From Paenibacillus barengoltzii NBRC 101215 (GTDB lineage Bacteria > Bacillota > Bacilli > Paenibacillales > Paenibacillaceae), in NCBI RefSeq assembly GCF_004000745.1, contig NZ_BILV01000006.1:16825-80824 (forward strand): a stretch of 64,000 bases of DNA, read 5' to 3'. The translations under genes were made by a program, and so were the position numbers. The notes beneath the pieces are model-generated. The model saw only the letters and a list, made by a program, of their open reading frames with translations, made no database searches and had not been told where the DNA came from. This document shows, in pieces, positions 54,323 to 63,990 of the stretch (the stretch's first letter is position 1; the number at the start of each line of letters is the position of its first letter).

Positions 54323-55180
54323 ATGATTCGATATGAGCGAGGCACGGACCTGGACATGAGCACGATATATCAGGCGTTTCAACGCGGTTTTGCCGATTAT
54401 ATCATCCAATTTAATTTGACCGAAGCGGAATTTGCGGATCGATTCTTTGGTCCGGAAGGCAATGCGCGTGAGCACTCCTTCGTAGCTCTCGACGGCGATG
54501 AACCCGTGGGGGTTGTCTTAGGCGGCAGCAAGGTCTATGAGTCCGTCCGGACAATGCGCTGCGGCGCACTGGCCGTCAGCCCGGAATATCGCGGCAAAGG
54601 CGTAAGTGCCGGCCTGATGGATCTGCACCGGGAGGAGGCGCTGCATGCCGGTTGCAAGCAGTTGTTCCTGGAGGTCATTGCCGGGAACGACCGGGCGATC
54701 GCTTTCTATTTAAAAAGAGGATACCGCCGTGTATACGACGTCTCGTACTTCACCCTTCCCGATGCATCCCGACTGGAGGCCCCGCAGGGGGCTTCCGCGG
54801 GAGCGCCGGTGGAGCGAATCGAGTTCGAGACCTTTGCCAATCTGGTGGGGCCTTGGAGATATTTTCATATCAACTGGCAAAACGACTTGGAGTATCAGCA
54901 ACGAACTCCGTCTAACGTCTATTACGGCGTCCGGGTGGACGGTGAATGGGCCGGAGGGCTCTCGATCAGTCCGACCGGTAAGATCAATATGCTGATTGTC
55001 AGCCATCAGCACCGGGGTCAAGGCTTGGCCACCCGGATGTTGGTCGCTGCCCGCGAGGAGTTAGGCTTCGTGAAGTTCACCGCTTCCTTGCCGGATAATG
55101 CACTGCTGGAAGGATTTTTGGATCGGCATGGCTTTGTTCGCGATAAAATCAGCCTTCATGAGATGTACCTTCGCCTATAA
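54323..55180 (+). CDS. GNAT-family acetyltransferase
   Basis: 285 residues. The N-terminal half is a complete GNAT domain, with acetyl-CoA motif VSPEYRGKGVSAGLM and AIAFYLKRGY. The C-terminal half repeats the fold (VSHQHRGQGLATRML), so it is a tandem GNAT protein. GAGGGAGGAG precedes the ATG; it follows the reductase gene by 29 nt and may share its transcript. Substrate unknown. Confidence 0.85.
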   Translation: MIRYERGTDLDMSTIYQAFQRGFADYIIQFNLTEAEFADRFFGPEGNAREHSFVALDGDEPVGVVLGGSKVYESVRTMRCGALAVSPEYRGKGVSAGLMDLHREEALHAGCKQLFLEVIAGNDRAIAFYLKRGYRRVYDVSYFTLPDASRLEAPQGASAGAPVERIEFETFANLVGPWRYFHINWQNDLEYQQRTPSNVYYGVRVDGEWAGGLSISPTGKINMLIVSHQHRGQGLATRMLVAAREELGFVKFTASLPDNALLEGFLDRHGFVRDKISLHEMYLRL

Positions 55181-55208
55181 AATGGGGGCATACCGGGCCT
55201 AAAAAGTG

Positions 55209-55258
55209 TTGACATAGTCCTTGGACATCGTTTATCATCATGTAGACCAATCGGTCTA
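55209..55258 (+). promoter_or_regulatory. Promoter and operator of the TetR-family gene
   Basis: TTGACA (55209-55214), 18 bp, TATCAT (55233-55238), then a perfect palindrome TAGACC-AATC-GGTCTA (55243-55258). The palindrome resembles LmrA/YxaF boxes and lies where a bound repressor would block its own gene. Confidence 0.7.
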
Positions 55259-55285
55259 ATCTTACGCGGAAAGGTACCGGTATGC

Positions 55286-55855
55286 ATGCCCAATCAGAAT
55301 CCGACCCGTCAGTTGCTGATCGAAACAACGGCCAAGCTGCTGCAGTGTCAAGGCTATAACGCGACGGGGCTGAACCAGATCACTCAAATGAGCGGTGCGC
55401 CCAAGGGATCGTTGTATTACCATTTCCCCGAAGGGAAAGAGCAACTCGCGTGTGAAGCTGTTGTGTATACCAAGAACGTCACTTTGGAGAGCTTGCGCGC
55501 TGTACTGGACTCTACCGAAGATGCAGTTGGGGCTGTGCAAGCGTTGCTGCTTCTGATTGCCGACAACTATGATCGCGAGGATGCAACGCTGGGGGTGCCG
55601 ATTGGCATCGTTGCCCATGAGACCGCCCGCAGCAACGAGAATATTCGTCAGGCTTGCTGTGACGTGTATAACGCTTGGATCGCTGAACTGGAGAAGAAAT
55701 TTATCGCTTCCGGCTACAGTGCGGAAGAATCGGCGGATTTAGCCGTGCTGATCAATGGGATCGTCGAAGGTTCGATCATCATGTGCTTAACGCAGAAGAG
55801 CAGCCAGCCGCTGCACACAGCAGCTCGTCTGGTTCCGCGGCTTTTTCCTTCCTGA
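55286..55855 (+). CDS. TetR-family repressor (LmrA/YxaF-like)
   Basis: 189 residues. N-terminal helix-turn-helix GLNQITQMSGAPKGSLYYHF with the PEGKEQL continuation typical of LmrA/YxaF. The ligand domain is helical. ATG 55286 follows GGAAAGG by about 12 nt. The TAGACC palindrome lies just upstream and a GGTCTA half-site (55933-55938) lies before the MFS gene, so it probably represses both. Confidence 0.88.
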   Translation: MPNQNPTRQLLIETTAKLLQCQGYNATGLNQITQMSGAPKGSLYYHFPEGKEQLACEAVVYTKNVTLESLRAVLDSTEDAVGAVQALLLLIADNYDREDATLGVPIGIVAHETARSNENIRQACCDVYNAWIAELEKKFIASGYSAEESADLAVLINGIVEGSIIMCLTQKSSQPLHTAARLVPRLFPS

Positions 55856-56048
55856 GCCCCGTTGCTCAGGAGCCCTTGCGGCAGAAGGAAGTGAGATCAG
55901 CGCCTCTTTCCTTAAATTTTAATATATAGAATGGTCTACACAACTTCCCCGTCGTGAACCCCAAGGCACGCTTTGCCTTGTTTATATAGATTAACCTAGA
56001 GAGAGGCGTAAAGTCCCAAAATAGGAGAAGATGGAGGTAACCCTACAA

Positions 56049-57560
56049 ATGAATACATCATCGATGTCATCGGCTCATGGCGCCGGTGTGGAAGGGATCA
56101 GGCGTCTGCCGATTACGATCGCCCTGGTCATCGGGGCCTTTGTGTCCATATTAAATGAAACGTTGCTGAATGTGGCCTACACGGATTTGATGCAAGAACT
56201 GCGCGTGGGGCCTTCGACGATACAATGGCTTTCTACTTCTTATATGTTAGTGATTGGGATTCTGGTGCCGATTACGGCGCTGTTGATTCAATGGTTTACG
56301 ACGCGGCAGATGTTCCTGTCGGCGATGATTCTGTTTCTGGTCGGAACGGTTGTCTGCGGGATTGCTCCTTCGTTTGGCGTGCTGCTGCTGGGTCGGATTA
56401 TTCAGGCGATCGGAACAGGGCTGCTGCTTCCGGTCATGATGAACACCATTCTAACGATCTATCCTTCGGAAAAAAGAGGGGCGGCCATGGGCACGATCGG
56501 TCTGGTCATTATGTTTGGTCCGGCTATTGGTCCTACGCTGTCCGGCTTAATCCTGGATGTGCTGGATTGGCGCTGGCTGTTCTATCTGGTGATTCCGCTC
56601 GCGGTATTGTCCATTGTCTACGGAGCGCTGTATTTGCGGAACGTGTCGGTATTAACGAGACCGCGGGTGGATCTGCTGTCCATTCTGCTGTCAACGATTG
56701 GTTTTGGCGGTATCGTATACGGGTTTAGCCACGCGGGCGAAGGTGAAGGGTGGTCAAGTCCTGTTGTCTATACCTGCCTGGTTGCCGGATTTATCGCTTT
56801 AGTCTTGTTCGTTTGGCGGCAGCTGCGAGTCGCTGAGCCAACTCTGGACGTCCGCGTCTTCAAGTACCCGATGTTCGCCTTGTCGGCCGCGTTGCTCATG
56901 GTCATGATGATGACCTTGTTCTCGACGCTGATTATCTTGCCGATGTATCTGCAAGGCGCGCTGCTGCTGGCACCGTTCGCCGCTGGTCTCGTCTTGCTTC
57001 CCGGCGGGGTAATCAACGGTCTGATGTCACCGGTGGCGGGACGGTTGTTCGATAAATTTGGTCCGCGCGCGTTGATCGCGCCGGGGCTTATCATCGTGAT
57101 CGCCACCTTGTGGTTCATGCGCGGCTTGTCGACGGACAGCTCGACCGGAGAGGTCATCGCGTTGCATATTACGCTGCTGATCGGAATTTCCTTGGTGATG
57201 ATGCCAGGGCAAACGACGGGGCTGAACCAGCTGCCTCGTAACTTGTATCCGCATGGCACCGCGATCATGAACACACTGCAGCAGGTGTCGGGCGCGATCG
57301 GCACCGCGCTGTTCATCAGCATCTTCTCGCATGGCCAAGAACGTTACTTGAAAGCTTCGGCCAATCCGCAGGATCCAGCCGAGCTGGGGAACGCACTGGT
57401 GTCCGGTATGCACCAAGCGTTTACCATTTCGATGTACGTTGGCGTGGTGGCGTTGGTGATCGGCTTGTTCCTGCGCCGCACTTATGCGCCGGAGGAAACG
57501 CAGGTTGCTGCAGGCAGCCATCCGGAGTTTAAGCCGGAGGTTAACCCGGAATCGCGTTAA
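56049..57560 (+). CDS. MFS multidrug exporter, DHA2 family (LmrB-like)
   Basis: 503 residues, about 14 membrane helices, with the DHA2 motif C region GRIIQAIGTGLLLPVMMNTI and GPAIGPTLSGLILD. ATG 56049 is 10 nt after GGAGGT; the earlier ATG 56031 overlaps that site. Paired with the TetR gene as in Bacillus lmrAB, where the pump exports lincomycin-type drugs. The actual substrate here is unknown. A strong terminator follows. Confidence 0.88.
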   Translation: MNTSSMSSAHGAGVEGIRRLPITIALVIGAFVSILNETLLNVAYTDLMQELRVGPSTIQWLSTSYMLVIGILVPITALLIQWFTTRQMFLSAMILFLVGTVVCGIAPSFGVLLLGRIIQAIGTGLLLPVMMNTILTIYPSEKRGAAMGTIGLVIMFGPAIGPTLSGLILDVLDWRWLFYLVIPLAVLSIVYGALYLRNVSVLTRPRVDLLSILLSTIGFGGIVYGFSHAGEGEGWSSPVVYTCLVAGFIALVLFVWRQLRVAEPTLDVRVFKYPMFALSAALLMVMMMTLFSTLIILPMYLQGALLLAPFAAGLVLLPGGVINGLMSPVAGRLFDKFGPRALIAPGLIIVIATLWFMRGLSTDSSTGEVIALHITLLIGISLVMMPGQTTGLNQLPRNLYPHGTAIMNTLQQVSGAIGTALFISIFSHGQERYLKASANPQDPAELGNALVSGMHQAFTISMYVGVVALVIGLFLRRTYAPEETQVAAGSHPEFKPEVNPESR

Positions 57561-57603
57561 TTGTAAAGGAAATCAAAGGCCGTCTATGCTTGAGACGGAC
57601 ACA

Positions 57604-57647
57604 GACCGGTTCGGTGGGAAGTTTCCATCGGACCGGTTTTTTTCACG
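57604..57647 (+). terminator. Terminator of the MFS gene
   Basis: ACCGGTTCGGTGGGAA pairs with TTCCATCGGACCGGT through a few wobbles and runs into seven T. Confidence 0.85.
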
Positions 57648-57776
57648 TTGACTAGATGTGAACATTCTGGAAAACTTGAAGATTTCGATTGAACATCCGG
57701 CAAGGAACAGGGATGATGGCATAGGGAATGATTGGCTATACTGACAACATGAATATTCAGAAGGAAGGGGCATCCA

Positions 57777-59072
57777 TTGATTATGGACCGGTTTTTTAAA
57801 TTAAAAGAACATGGAACGACCATTCGCACCGAGCTGTTCGCCGGGCTAACTACCTTTCTGGCGATGGCCTACATCCTGGTCGTCAACCCCGCTGTGCTAA
57901 GCGCGGCTGGAGTTCCGTTTGATCAGGTGTTTATGGCTACCGTGATTGCGGCGGTTGTCGGCACGCTGTTTATGGCGCTGTTCGCCGGGCATCCGATCGC
58001 CATCGCTCCCGGCATGGGGTTGAACGCCTACTTCACGAGCGTGGTTGCCAGCACCGGATTGTCTTATCAGACCGTGCTGGGCACGGTGTTTTTTGCCGGG
58101 GTGCTGTTTCTGCTGCTAAGCTTAACCCGGCTGCGGGAAGCGCTGATCCGCGCGATTCCTGATTCGCTGAAGTTCGGCATTACTGCGGGGATCGGGTTAT
58201 TCATCGCCTTCTTAGGGCTCAAAATGTCTGGCATCGTCGTGGCGAATCCCGACAACCTCGTGACATTTGGCGATTTGCACCGCTCGGTGACGTTGCTGAC
58301 CTTGTTTGGCGTCTTTGTCACACTGGTGCTGATGGCCCGCCGCGTTCCCGGCGCGCTGTTTATCGGCATGGCACTGACCGCGGTGGTGGGCTATTTTACC
58401 GGTCAACTGAAATTGGACGGCTTCGTGTCTGTGCCGCCTGCGCCGGTCTTCTTCGACCTGGATTTGTCCGGCGTCTTTAGCCAAGGGCTGTACACGACCG
58501 TATTCGCATTTCTGCTCGTTACGCTGTTCGATACGACCGGCACGCTGATTGGCGTTACGGAACAAACCGGCGCTATGAAGAACGGCGAGCTTCCTCGGGC
58601 CAAGGCCGCATTGCTCGCAGATGCGACGGCGACCACCATCGGTTCGATGTTCGGTACGAGCCCCACCACCACCTACATCGAATCGACGACCGGCGTGGCG
58701 GCGGGCGGTCGCACCGGCCTGACATCACTCGTCGTCGCTGTACTGTTCCTGCTGTCGATGTTCATCTCGCCGCTGGTGGGGGCGATCTCCGGTCTTCCGG
58801 CCATCACCGCACCTGCCTTGATTATTGTGGGCTGCTTTATGATGGAAGGATTGGCCCGGATTCAGTGGAAATCGTTCGATGAGGCGTTTCCGGCCTTCGC
58901 GATCCTGTTGATGATGCCGCTCACCGCCAGCATCGCCACCGGGATCGCTGTTGGGTTCATCACGTATCCGGTGATGAAGCTGGTCAGCGGCAAAGGGCGG
59001 GACGTTCACCCGTTGCTTTATGTGTTTGGCGTGATCTTCGTGATTCAACTGGCTTTTTTTCCGGCGCACTAG
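57777..59072 (+). CDS. Purine permease, NCS2 AzgA type (PbuG/PbuO-like)
   Basis: 431 residues with about 12-14 membrane spans: AGLTTFLAMAYILVVNP, GHPIAIAPGMGLNAYF and LFDTTGTLIGVTEQ are diagnostic of hypoxanthine/guanine/adenine permeases. TTG at 57777 lies 7 nt after AAGGAAGGGG; ATG 57783 is the alternative and gives the more usual MDRFFKL start. No purine riboswitch or clear PurR box was found upstream. Confidence 0.88.
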   Translation: MIMDRFFKLKEHGTTIRTELFAGLTTFLAMAYILVVNPAVLSAAGVPFDQVFMATVIAAVVGTLFMALFAGHPIAIAPGMGLNAYFTSVVASTGLSYQTVLGTVFFAGVLFLLLSLTRLREALIRAIPDSLKFGITAGIGLFIAFLGLKMSGIVVANPDNLVTFGDLHRSVTLLTLFGVFVTLVLMARRVPGALFIGMALTAVVGYFTGQLKLDGFVSVPPAPVFFDLDLSGVFSQGLYTTVFAFLLVTLFDTTGTLIGVTEQTGAMKNGELPRAKAALLADATATTIGSMFGTSPTTTYIESTTGVAAGGRTGLTSLVVAVLFLLSMFISPLVGAISGLPAITAPALIIVGCFMMEGLARIQWKSFDEAFPAFAILLMMPLTASIATGIAVGFITYPVMKLVSGKGRDVHPLLYVFGVIFVIQLAFFPAH

Positions 59073-59220
59073 GAAATTGAAGAAGATTTTGTTACTTGTT
59101 TTAACCGGGGTGAGACCCTTTTTTCGGCAGGCCGTCATATAATGAACCTGTAAGCCATACAATGGAAATCCTGAGGCGGTAAATCGCTGGATGTGCAGAC
59201 ATGAGAAAGGCGGACCTGAC

Positions 59221-59784
59221 ATGAAAAATTGGTTTACAGCGCTGCTTCCCCTGGCGCTCATTGTGATGTTACCCGGGCTGGATGCCCATGCGCCGTCGTC
59301 CTTCGGGTTTCTTGCCGGAGCGGGAACGGGAACAGGAGCCAAGTCGTCGACTGTTGGGATGGCGGAGCTGCAGTTACCCGAGACGGTTACGGTATACTTG
59401 AACGCCGTGAGCCTTGATTCTGACGGAGGAGTTCTCACGGTGGACCCGATCTTGTGGTATCAGGGGGATGAGGCGGCGGCGATCTTCGCAGAACGCGAAC
59501 CGGAGGCTGGCATTGACGGACCACCGGACGGCTATTATATCGTCAATGACGCAGAGGAATCGGTGAGTTATCCGGTTTCCCCGGAAGCTGAAGTTATACT
59601 GCAGATTTATGACCGTACCGGTAAGCCGGAGGATATCGAAATCAAGGCAGATGAAACCGTAACCTTAAAGAAATTTAGGGAGTTGTTCCAACAGACGGAT
59701 CTGCTGGATCTCAGCCTATTCCCATATCACCTCACGCTGAAAGAAGGCAAGGTCGTCCGGATCGTACAGCAATATGTGCCGTGA
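59221..59784 (+). CDS. Secreted protein of unknown function
   Basis: 187 residues from ATG 59221 after GAAAGGCGG. A signal peptide (MKNWFTALLPLALIVMLPG) with probable cleavage near DAHA is followed by a Gly/Thr-rich linker and a small globular region (YLNAVSLDSDGGVLTVDPIL through HLTLKEGKVVRIVQQYVP). No lipobox. Not recognised; probably wall- or medium-associated. TATAAT at 59138-59143 could be its -10. Confidence 0.7.
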   Translation: MKNWFTALLPLALIVMLPGLDAHAPSSFGFLAGAGTGTGAKSSTVGMAELQLPETVTVYLNAVSLDSDGGVLTVDPILWYQGDEAAAIFAEREPEAGIDGPPDGYYIVNDAEESVSYPVSPEAEVILQIYDRTGKPEDIEIKADETVTLKKFRELFQQTDLLDLSLFPYHLTLKEGKVVRIVQQYVP

Positions 59785-59808
59785 CATCTGCATGAAGGTA
59801 TGAGATTC

Positions 59809-59838
59809 AAGCCGGAGGATATCGCTCCGGTTTTTTTT
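59809..59838 (+). terminator. Terminator after the secreted protein
   Basis: AAGCCGGAG pairs with CTCCGGTTT around a short GATATCG loop, followed by a long T run. Confidence 0.8.
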
Positions 59839-59967
59839 TATTTGGGTGTTGCTGATAAAATCGTGTAGCACAATTTTGCAGTTGTAGTATAATATTTCCT
59901 TAGACGTAGTTCTTTGTACCCAATACATTCATTTTATCATGAGCCTCACTTTAAGGGGGGAGAACGG

Positions 59968-61353
59968 ATGAACGCCCACCAAATTCATATCAAAAACATC
60001 TGGATGCTGAAATTGCTTGTCGGCTTGTTTATTGTTGCCAGTGTGCTGCAAATGCTGGTTCATCGGCATTTCGAAGTGGCACAACCGATCTTGGGCGCTT
60101 CTCTGCTCTTGGTGCTGGCCGGATTTGTGGTAAGACGCCGCTGGCCGCGGCTTACGATGATCTTAACGCTAGTGATGCTATTCATTTACCTCAATGTAAT
60201 GGTATTCACGGATTTGTCCGTGACGAATTATATATTCCTGGGGCTGCTGCCGCTCCTCAGCTTGATGTATCATCATTATCTTGCGGTCGCGGTGGCAGGC
60301 GCACTTCATCTTCTGTCGATGCTGTATTTAGCGCTGGCATACCGGGGGGCGCTGTTGAGCGGGAAGCTGGAACGCGGCGATGCTGTATTTTTTGTGGTAT
60401 ACGGTCTGTTTATCTTATCGTTTTGCTTGATCTATGTACTGACGACGAAGATGCTGTCACCTCGAACTGAAAGCGACAAGTTGCCTTTGAATGATATCCT
60501 TGAAAACGCATCCGTTGGGGTCTGGGCTTATGACCTCAGTAAAATGGAATTGGAGGTTTCCTCCGGGTTCGAGCAAATTACGGGATATTCGAAAGAGAGC
60601 CTGAAGGGGAGGCAAGTGCAGGAGATCATCTACCCTGCGGACTTGAAGCTATTCCTCGAGATCCAGCATGAACTCATCCTTCGAAAAACGAACTCCACGA
60701 AGGAATGCCGCATCGTTCGGCCCGACGGTGAAATCAGATGGTTCCAGAACCGGGCACGGCCGTATTTCAACAACCATGGGCATCTCGTAAGGCTGGAAGG
60801 GGTCGTTATTGATATCACGGAACGGAAGCAGCTAGAGGAAAAAATTCAATTCCTGGCCTATCATGACGAGCTGACGGGACTAGCCAATCGGGCAAAATTT
60901 TATGCCAAGTACGCAGAAACGCAAGGGCAAGGAGAGCCCGTCGCCCTGATGTTCCTGGATCTGGACAATTTCAAGGAAGTGAACGACACCTACGGCCATG
61001 AAGCCGGGGATGAACTGTTGAAGCATATCGCAGGCCGGCTGGTCACCCTAGTCCGGGCGGAGGATACGGTTTGCCGTTTGGGCGGGGATGAATTCGTGAT
61101 TTTGCTGGTAGGCCTGCAGGAGGACGGGGTATTAAAAGTGCTGGACCGCATTCGATCCAGCCTGGCTGAAGGTTATGTGTATCGGGGAAGACGGATCAGT
61201 ATCTCGGCCAGCATTGGCATCAGTCTGTCACCGGATGGGAACGCAAGCTTGGAGGATATGCTTCGGCTCGCCGATGCAACGATGTATGATGTCAAGCGGG
61301 GCGGCGACACGATCCGGATGACCGCTGATTCCGGTTTGCCGCTGCCCAGCTGA
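59968..61353 (+). CDS. Membrane PAS-GGDEF diguanylate cyclase
   Basis: 461 residues from ATG 59968 after AAGGGGGGAG. About five or six membrane helices (residues 10-165), a PAS domain (LENASVGVWAYDL through GVVIDITERKQLEE) and a GGDEF domain with intact active site RLGGDEF and LDLDNFKEVNDTYGHEAGDE. There is no EAL domain, so it makes rather than breaks cyclic di-GMP. No clear RxxD inhibitory site was identified. It stands alone. Confidence 0.92.
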   Translation: MNAHQIHIKNIWMLKLLVGLFIVASVLQMLVHRHFEVAQPILGASLLLVLAGFVVRRRWPRLTMILTLVMLFIYLNVMVFTDLSVTNYIFLGLLPLLSLMYHHYLAVAVAGALHLLSMLYLALAYRGALLSGKLERGDAVFFVVYGLFILSFCLIYVLTTKMLSPRTESDKLPLNDILENASVGVWAYDLSKMELEVSSGFEQITGYSKESLKGRQVQEIIYPADLKLFLEIQHELILRKTNSTKECRIVRPDGEIRWFQNRARPYFNNHGHLVRLEGVVIDITERKQLEEKIQFLAYHDELTGLANRAKFYAKYAETQGQGEPVALMFLDLDNFKEVNDTYGHEAGDELLKHIAGRLVTLVRAEDTVCRLGGDEFVILLVGLQEDGVLKVLDRIRSSLAEGYVYRGRRISISASIGISLSPDGNASLEDMLRLADATMYDVKRGGDTIRMTADSGLPLPS

Positions 61354-61354
61354 T

Positions 61355-61654
61355 TTATTTCTTCTCCCCTCGGTTTTCTTTCCGTTCCAAATAGATCGCT
61401 CCGAGCCATTGACTGGCAGCAAACAACACCACCATGCCAAGGACCACTAGAAAGCGGTTGTCTCCCTTACGCAGCAAGAGCTGCAGCAGAAACAAGGCGA
61501 CCGCCACTTCCGTCCACACCAGACCGCGTTTGCGCAGCGCCTTGAGATCGTAAGCCCCGGAACTCATTTTACGCAAATTCAATACGGCGATCACAGCGAG
61601 GATAAGTAGAAAAATCAAAGATCCAATCAGGTCTTCTGTGGAGAACATGGACAA
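61355..61654 (-). CDS. Small membrane protein, unknown
   Basis: About 99 residues with two or three hydrophobic helices (SLIFLLILAVIAVLNL and FLVVLGMVVLFAASQWLGA) and a charged tail RKENRGEKK. TTG 61654 lies 7 nt after AGGGGT; ATG 61648 (MFSTEDLIG) is the alternative. The stop is 1 nt from the stop of the convergent cyclase gene, leaving no terminator between them. Confidence 0.65.
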   Translation of the reverse strand: MSMFSTEDLIGSLIFLLILAVIAVLNLRKMSSGAYDLKALRKRGLVWTEVAVALFLLQLLLRKGDNRFLVVLGMVVLFAASQWLGAIYLERKENRGEKK

Positions 61655-61850
61655 TACGCGAACCCCTCTTCTACAGTAATGGTACAACTTACTTGCATTT
61701 TAGCTTAAGCCGTCAGGTCATGGCAAACGAATCGAATACATCGGCTTGCGAATTCTAGCCTAATGCCCTTTGTCAAGGACATATCCAACAGCCATTATTT
61801 CAAAAGTAAGATATCTTCTTTTTAACTAGATAAAAAGAGGATGATGGAGA

Positions 61851-62801
61851 ATGGCGATCACCAAATTTCTCAAGCTGGTGGAAATCCAGACGAAGGCCGC
61901 AAGTATGATTCCGCTTCTGTTCGGCACGGTCTATGCTGTCTATCGGTTCCATGTGTTTGAGCCTTGGCATTTTGTGCTCATGCTGATTTCCTTGCTCAGC
62001 TTCGACATGACCACGACGGCGATCAACAACTATGTGGATTACAAAAAAGCGAACCGCAAGCACGGCTATGGCTATGAAAAACATAATGCCATCGTCAAGT
62101 ACGGCATGAATCCAACCGCGGTGCTGGCACTGATTATTTTGCTGTTCACGATCGCGGTGACCGCGGGAGTGCTGCTCTTCCTTCAGACCGGGTGGCTGCT
62201 GCTGTTGCTTGGCGCGTTGTCGTTTGCGGTCGGCATCTTGTATTCTTTTGGGCCGATACCGATCTCCCGGATGCCGCTGGGCGAAATTTTTTCCGGACTG
62301 TTCATGGGGTTTGTTATTATATTTGTGTCGGCTTACATCCATGCGGGCGACCAATTGGCTTCACTTTCGCTGCAGGGCGGCACGGTGATTCTCCAAGTTC
62401 ATTTGCTGGAGACGCTGCTGGTCTTCCTCATCTCCATACCGGCGATTCTTGGCATTGCCAACATCATGCTGGCCAACAATATTTGCGATATGGAAGAGGA
62501 TATCGACAACAAACGCTACACCTTACCGATTTACATTGGAAAAGGTCCGGCGCTGCTGTTGTTTAAACTGCTCTATTATGCGGCCTACGTGGATGTGATT
62601 GTACTGGCGATCCTGGGGGTTCATCCATTGATACTGCTGCTGGTTCTCCTCACCGTGGTGCCAGTGTCCAAAAATATCCGAACGTTTACCGCGCAGCCAA
62701 CCAAGCAATTTACGTTTGGCTTGTCGGTGCAAAACTTCCTGCTGACCAATATGGCACGTATTCTCGCATTGGTTGTCGCTGCGGTTCTCCCTTTCTGGTG
62801 A
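61851..62801 (+). CDS. menA: UbiA-family prenyltransferase, probably MenA
   Basis: 316 residues, about eight or nine membrane helices. Aspartate-rich motifs: NNYVDYKKANRK and DMEEDIDNKRY. Length and the second motif fit 1,4-dihydroxy-2-naphthoate polyprenyltransferase, which attaches the isoprenoid tail in menaquinone synthesis. GAGGATGATGGAG precedes the ATG. No other men gene is nearby, as in Bacillus where menA is separate. Confidence 0.78.
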   Translation: MAITKFLKLVEIQTKAASMIPLLFGTVYAVYRFHVFEPWHFVLMLISLLSFDMTTTAINNYVDYKKANRKHGYGYEKHNAIVKYGMNPTAVLALIILLFTIAVTAGVLLFLQTGWLLLLLGALSFAVGILYSFGPIPISRMPLGEIFSGLFMGFVIIFVSAYIHAGDQLASLSLQGGTVILQVHLLETLLVFLISIPAILGIANIMLANNICDMEEDIDNKRYTLPIYIGKGPALLLFKLLYYAAYVDVIVLAILGVHPLILLLVLLTVVPVSKNIRTFTAQPTKQFTFGLSVQNFLLTNMARILALVVAAVLPFW

Positions 62802-62889
62802 TAGGCCCCCGCGGCCAAGCATCTACATCCAGGTGAGGATTCGAGGCTGACGCATGGGTTGGCAGACTTGAGGAGGAAGCAAAGAGACG

Positions 62890-63990
62890 ATGGACAATCG
62901 AGGCAAGCTGCGGATCGGAATGGTTGGCGGCGGTTGGCGGGCTGAATTTTATTTGCGGATTGCCCGCGCGCTGCCGGAGCGTTTTGAAGTGAGCAACATC
63001 TATATGCGGGACGAGGCAAAAGGTCGGGAAGTGAACTGGGTATGGGGCGTTCCGGTGACAACAAATTGGGAGGCCTTCCTGAAGCAGCGGGATTTCGACT
63101 TTGTGGTGTTGTCTTTGCCTCGGACGGTTACGCCGGAGTACCTGGTTCGGCTCGCTGCAGCGGGCATACCCGTGCTGACGGAGACGCCGCCGGCGGTCGA
63201 TCTGTCCGGGCTGTACCAACTCTATGAAACCGTTGGATCTACGGCGAAAATTCAAGTGGCCGAGCAGTTCCTGTTCCAGCCGATGCATGCGGCCCGCCTT
63301 GCCGTCGCGCGGTCGGGTCTCTTGGGCGAGGTGTCGCACGTGCAGGTATCGGCGGGACACGGCTATCACGGCATCAGCCTGATTCGGCAACTGCTCGGAG
63401 TGGGATTCGAGGAGGCGGAAATCCGCGGGGAGCAGATTTCCTCCCCGCTCGTTCAAGGCCCCGGCCGCGGAGGCTGGCCGGAGGTGGAGCAGATCGTCAC
63501 TTCGTCTCAGACGATTGCGCTGCTTAGGTTCGGTGAGCGGACGGCATTGTTCGATTTCACCTACGATCAATATTTCTCACCGATCCGGCGTCATCGCGTG
63601 CTGGTGCGCGGCGTCCGGGGGGAAATCGACGGGACGGAGCTTCGCTACCTTCGCGATTTCCGCACCCCGGTGGAGCTGCAGCTGCGGCGGGTGGATGCCG
63701 GCCAGAACGGCAGCCTCTTGGGGTATTACCACGAAGGTGTGCTGGCCGGCTCCGAATGGGTGTACGTGAACCCGTTCCGGCCGGGACGGCTGACGGACGA
63801 AGAGATCGCCATCGCCACCAGCTTGGAGAAGATGGGGCAATACGTACATGGAGGCCCTTCGTTCTACAGCTTGGCGGAGGCGGCCCAGGACCAATACCTG
63901 TCCTTGATGATGGAGCAGGCGGTCCAATCTGGGCAGACGGTGCGGACCGAGCGCCAGCCCTGGGCCATCGAATCGCAAAAAGCAGAGTGA
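62890..63990 (+). CDS. Gfo/Idh/MocA-family oxidoreductase
   Basis: 366 residues. The Rossmann motif is GMVGGGWRAEFY; TETPPAVDLS replaces the usual EKP motif, which is atypical and may affect cofactor use. The C-terminal alpha/beta domain follows, with GYHGISLIRQLLG as the substrate-side helix. Usually these act on sugars or cyclitols with NAD(P). It may belong to an operon that continues past the right edge. Confidence 0.82.
   Translation: MDNRGKLRIGMVGGGWRAEFYLRIARALPERFEVSNIYMRDEAKGREVNWVWGVPVTTNWEAFLKQRDFDFVVLSLPRTVTPEYLVRLAAAGIPVLTETPPAVDLSGLYQLYETVGSTAKIQVAEQFLFQPMHAARLAVARSGLLGEVSHVQVSAGHGYHGISLIRQLLGVGFEEAEIRGEQISSPLVQGPGRGGWPEVEQIVTSSQTIALLRFGERTALFDFTYDQYFSPIRRHRVLVRGVRGEIDGTELRYLRDFRTPVELQLRRVDAGQNGSLLGYYHEGVLAGSEWVYVNPFRPGRLTDEEIAIATSLEKMGQYVHGGPSFYSLAEAAQDQYLSLMMEQAVQSGQTVRTERQPWAIESQKAE

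Noticed and set aside
57561..57776. Purine riboswitch before the permease
   Set aside because: The region is explained by a terminator; no guanine-aptamer core sequence was found on either strand.
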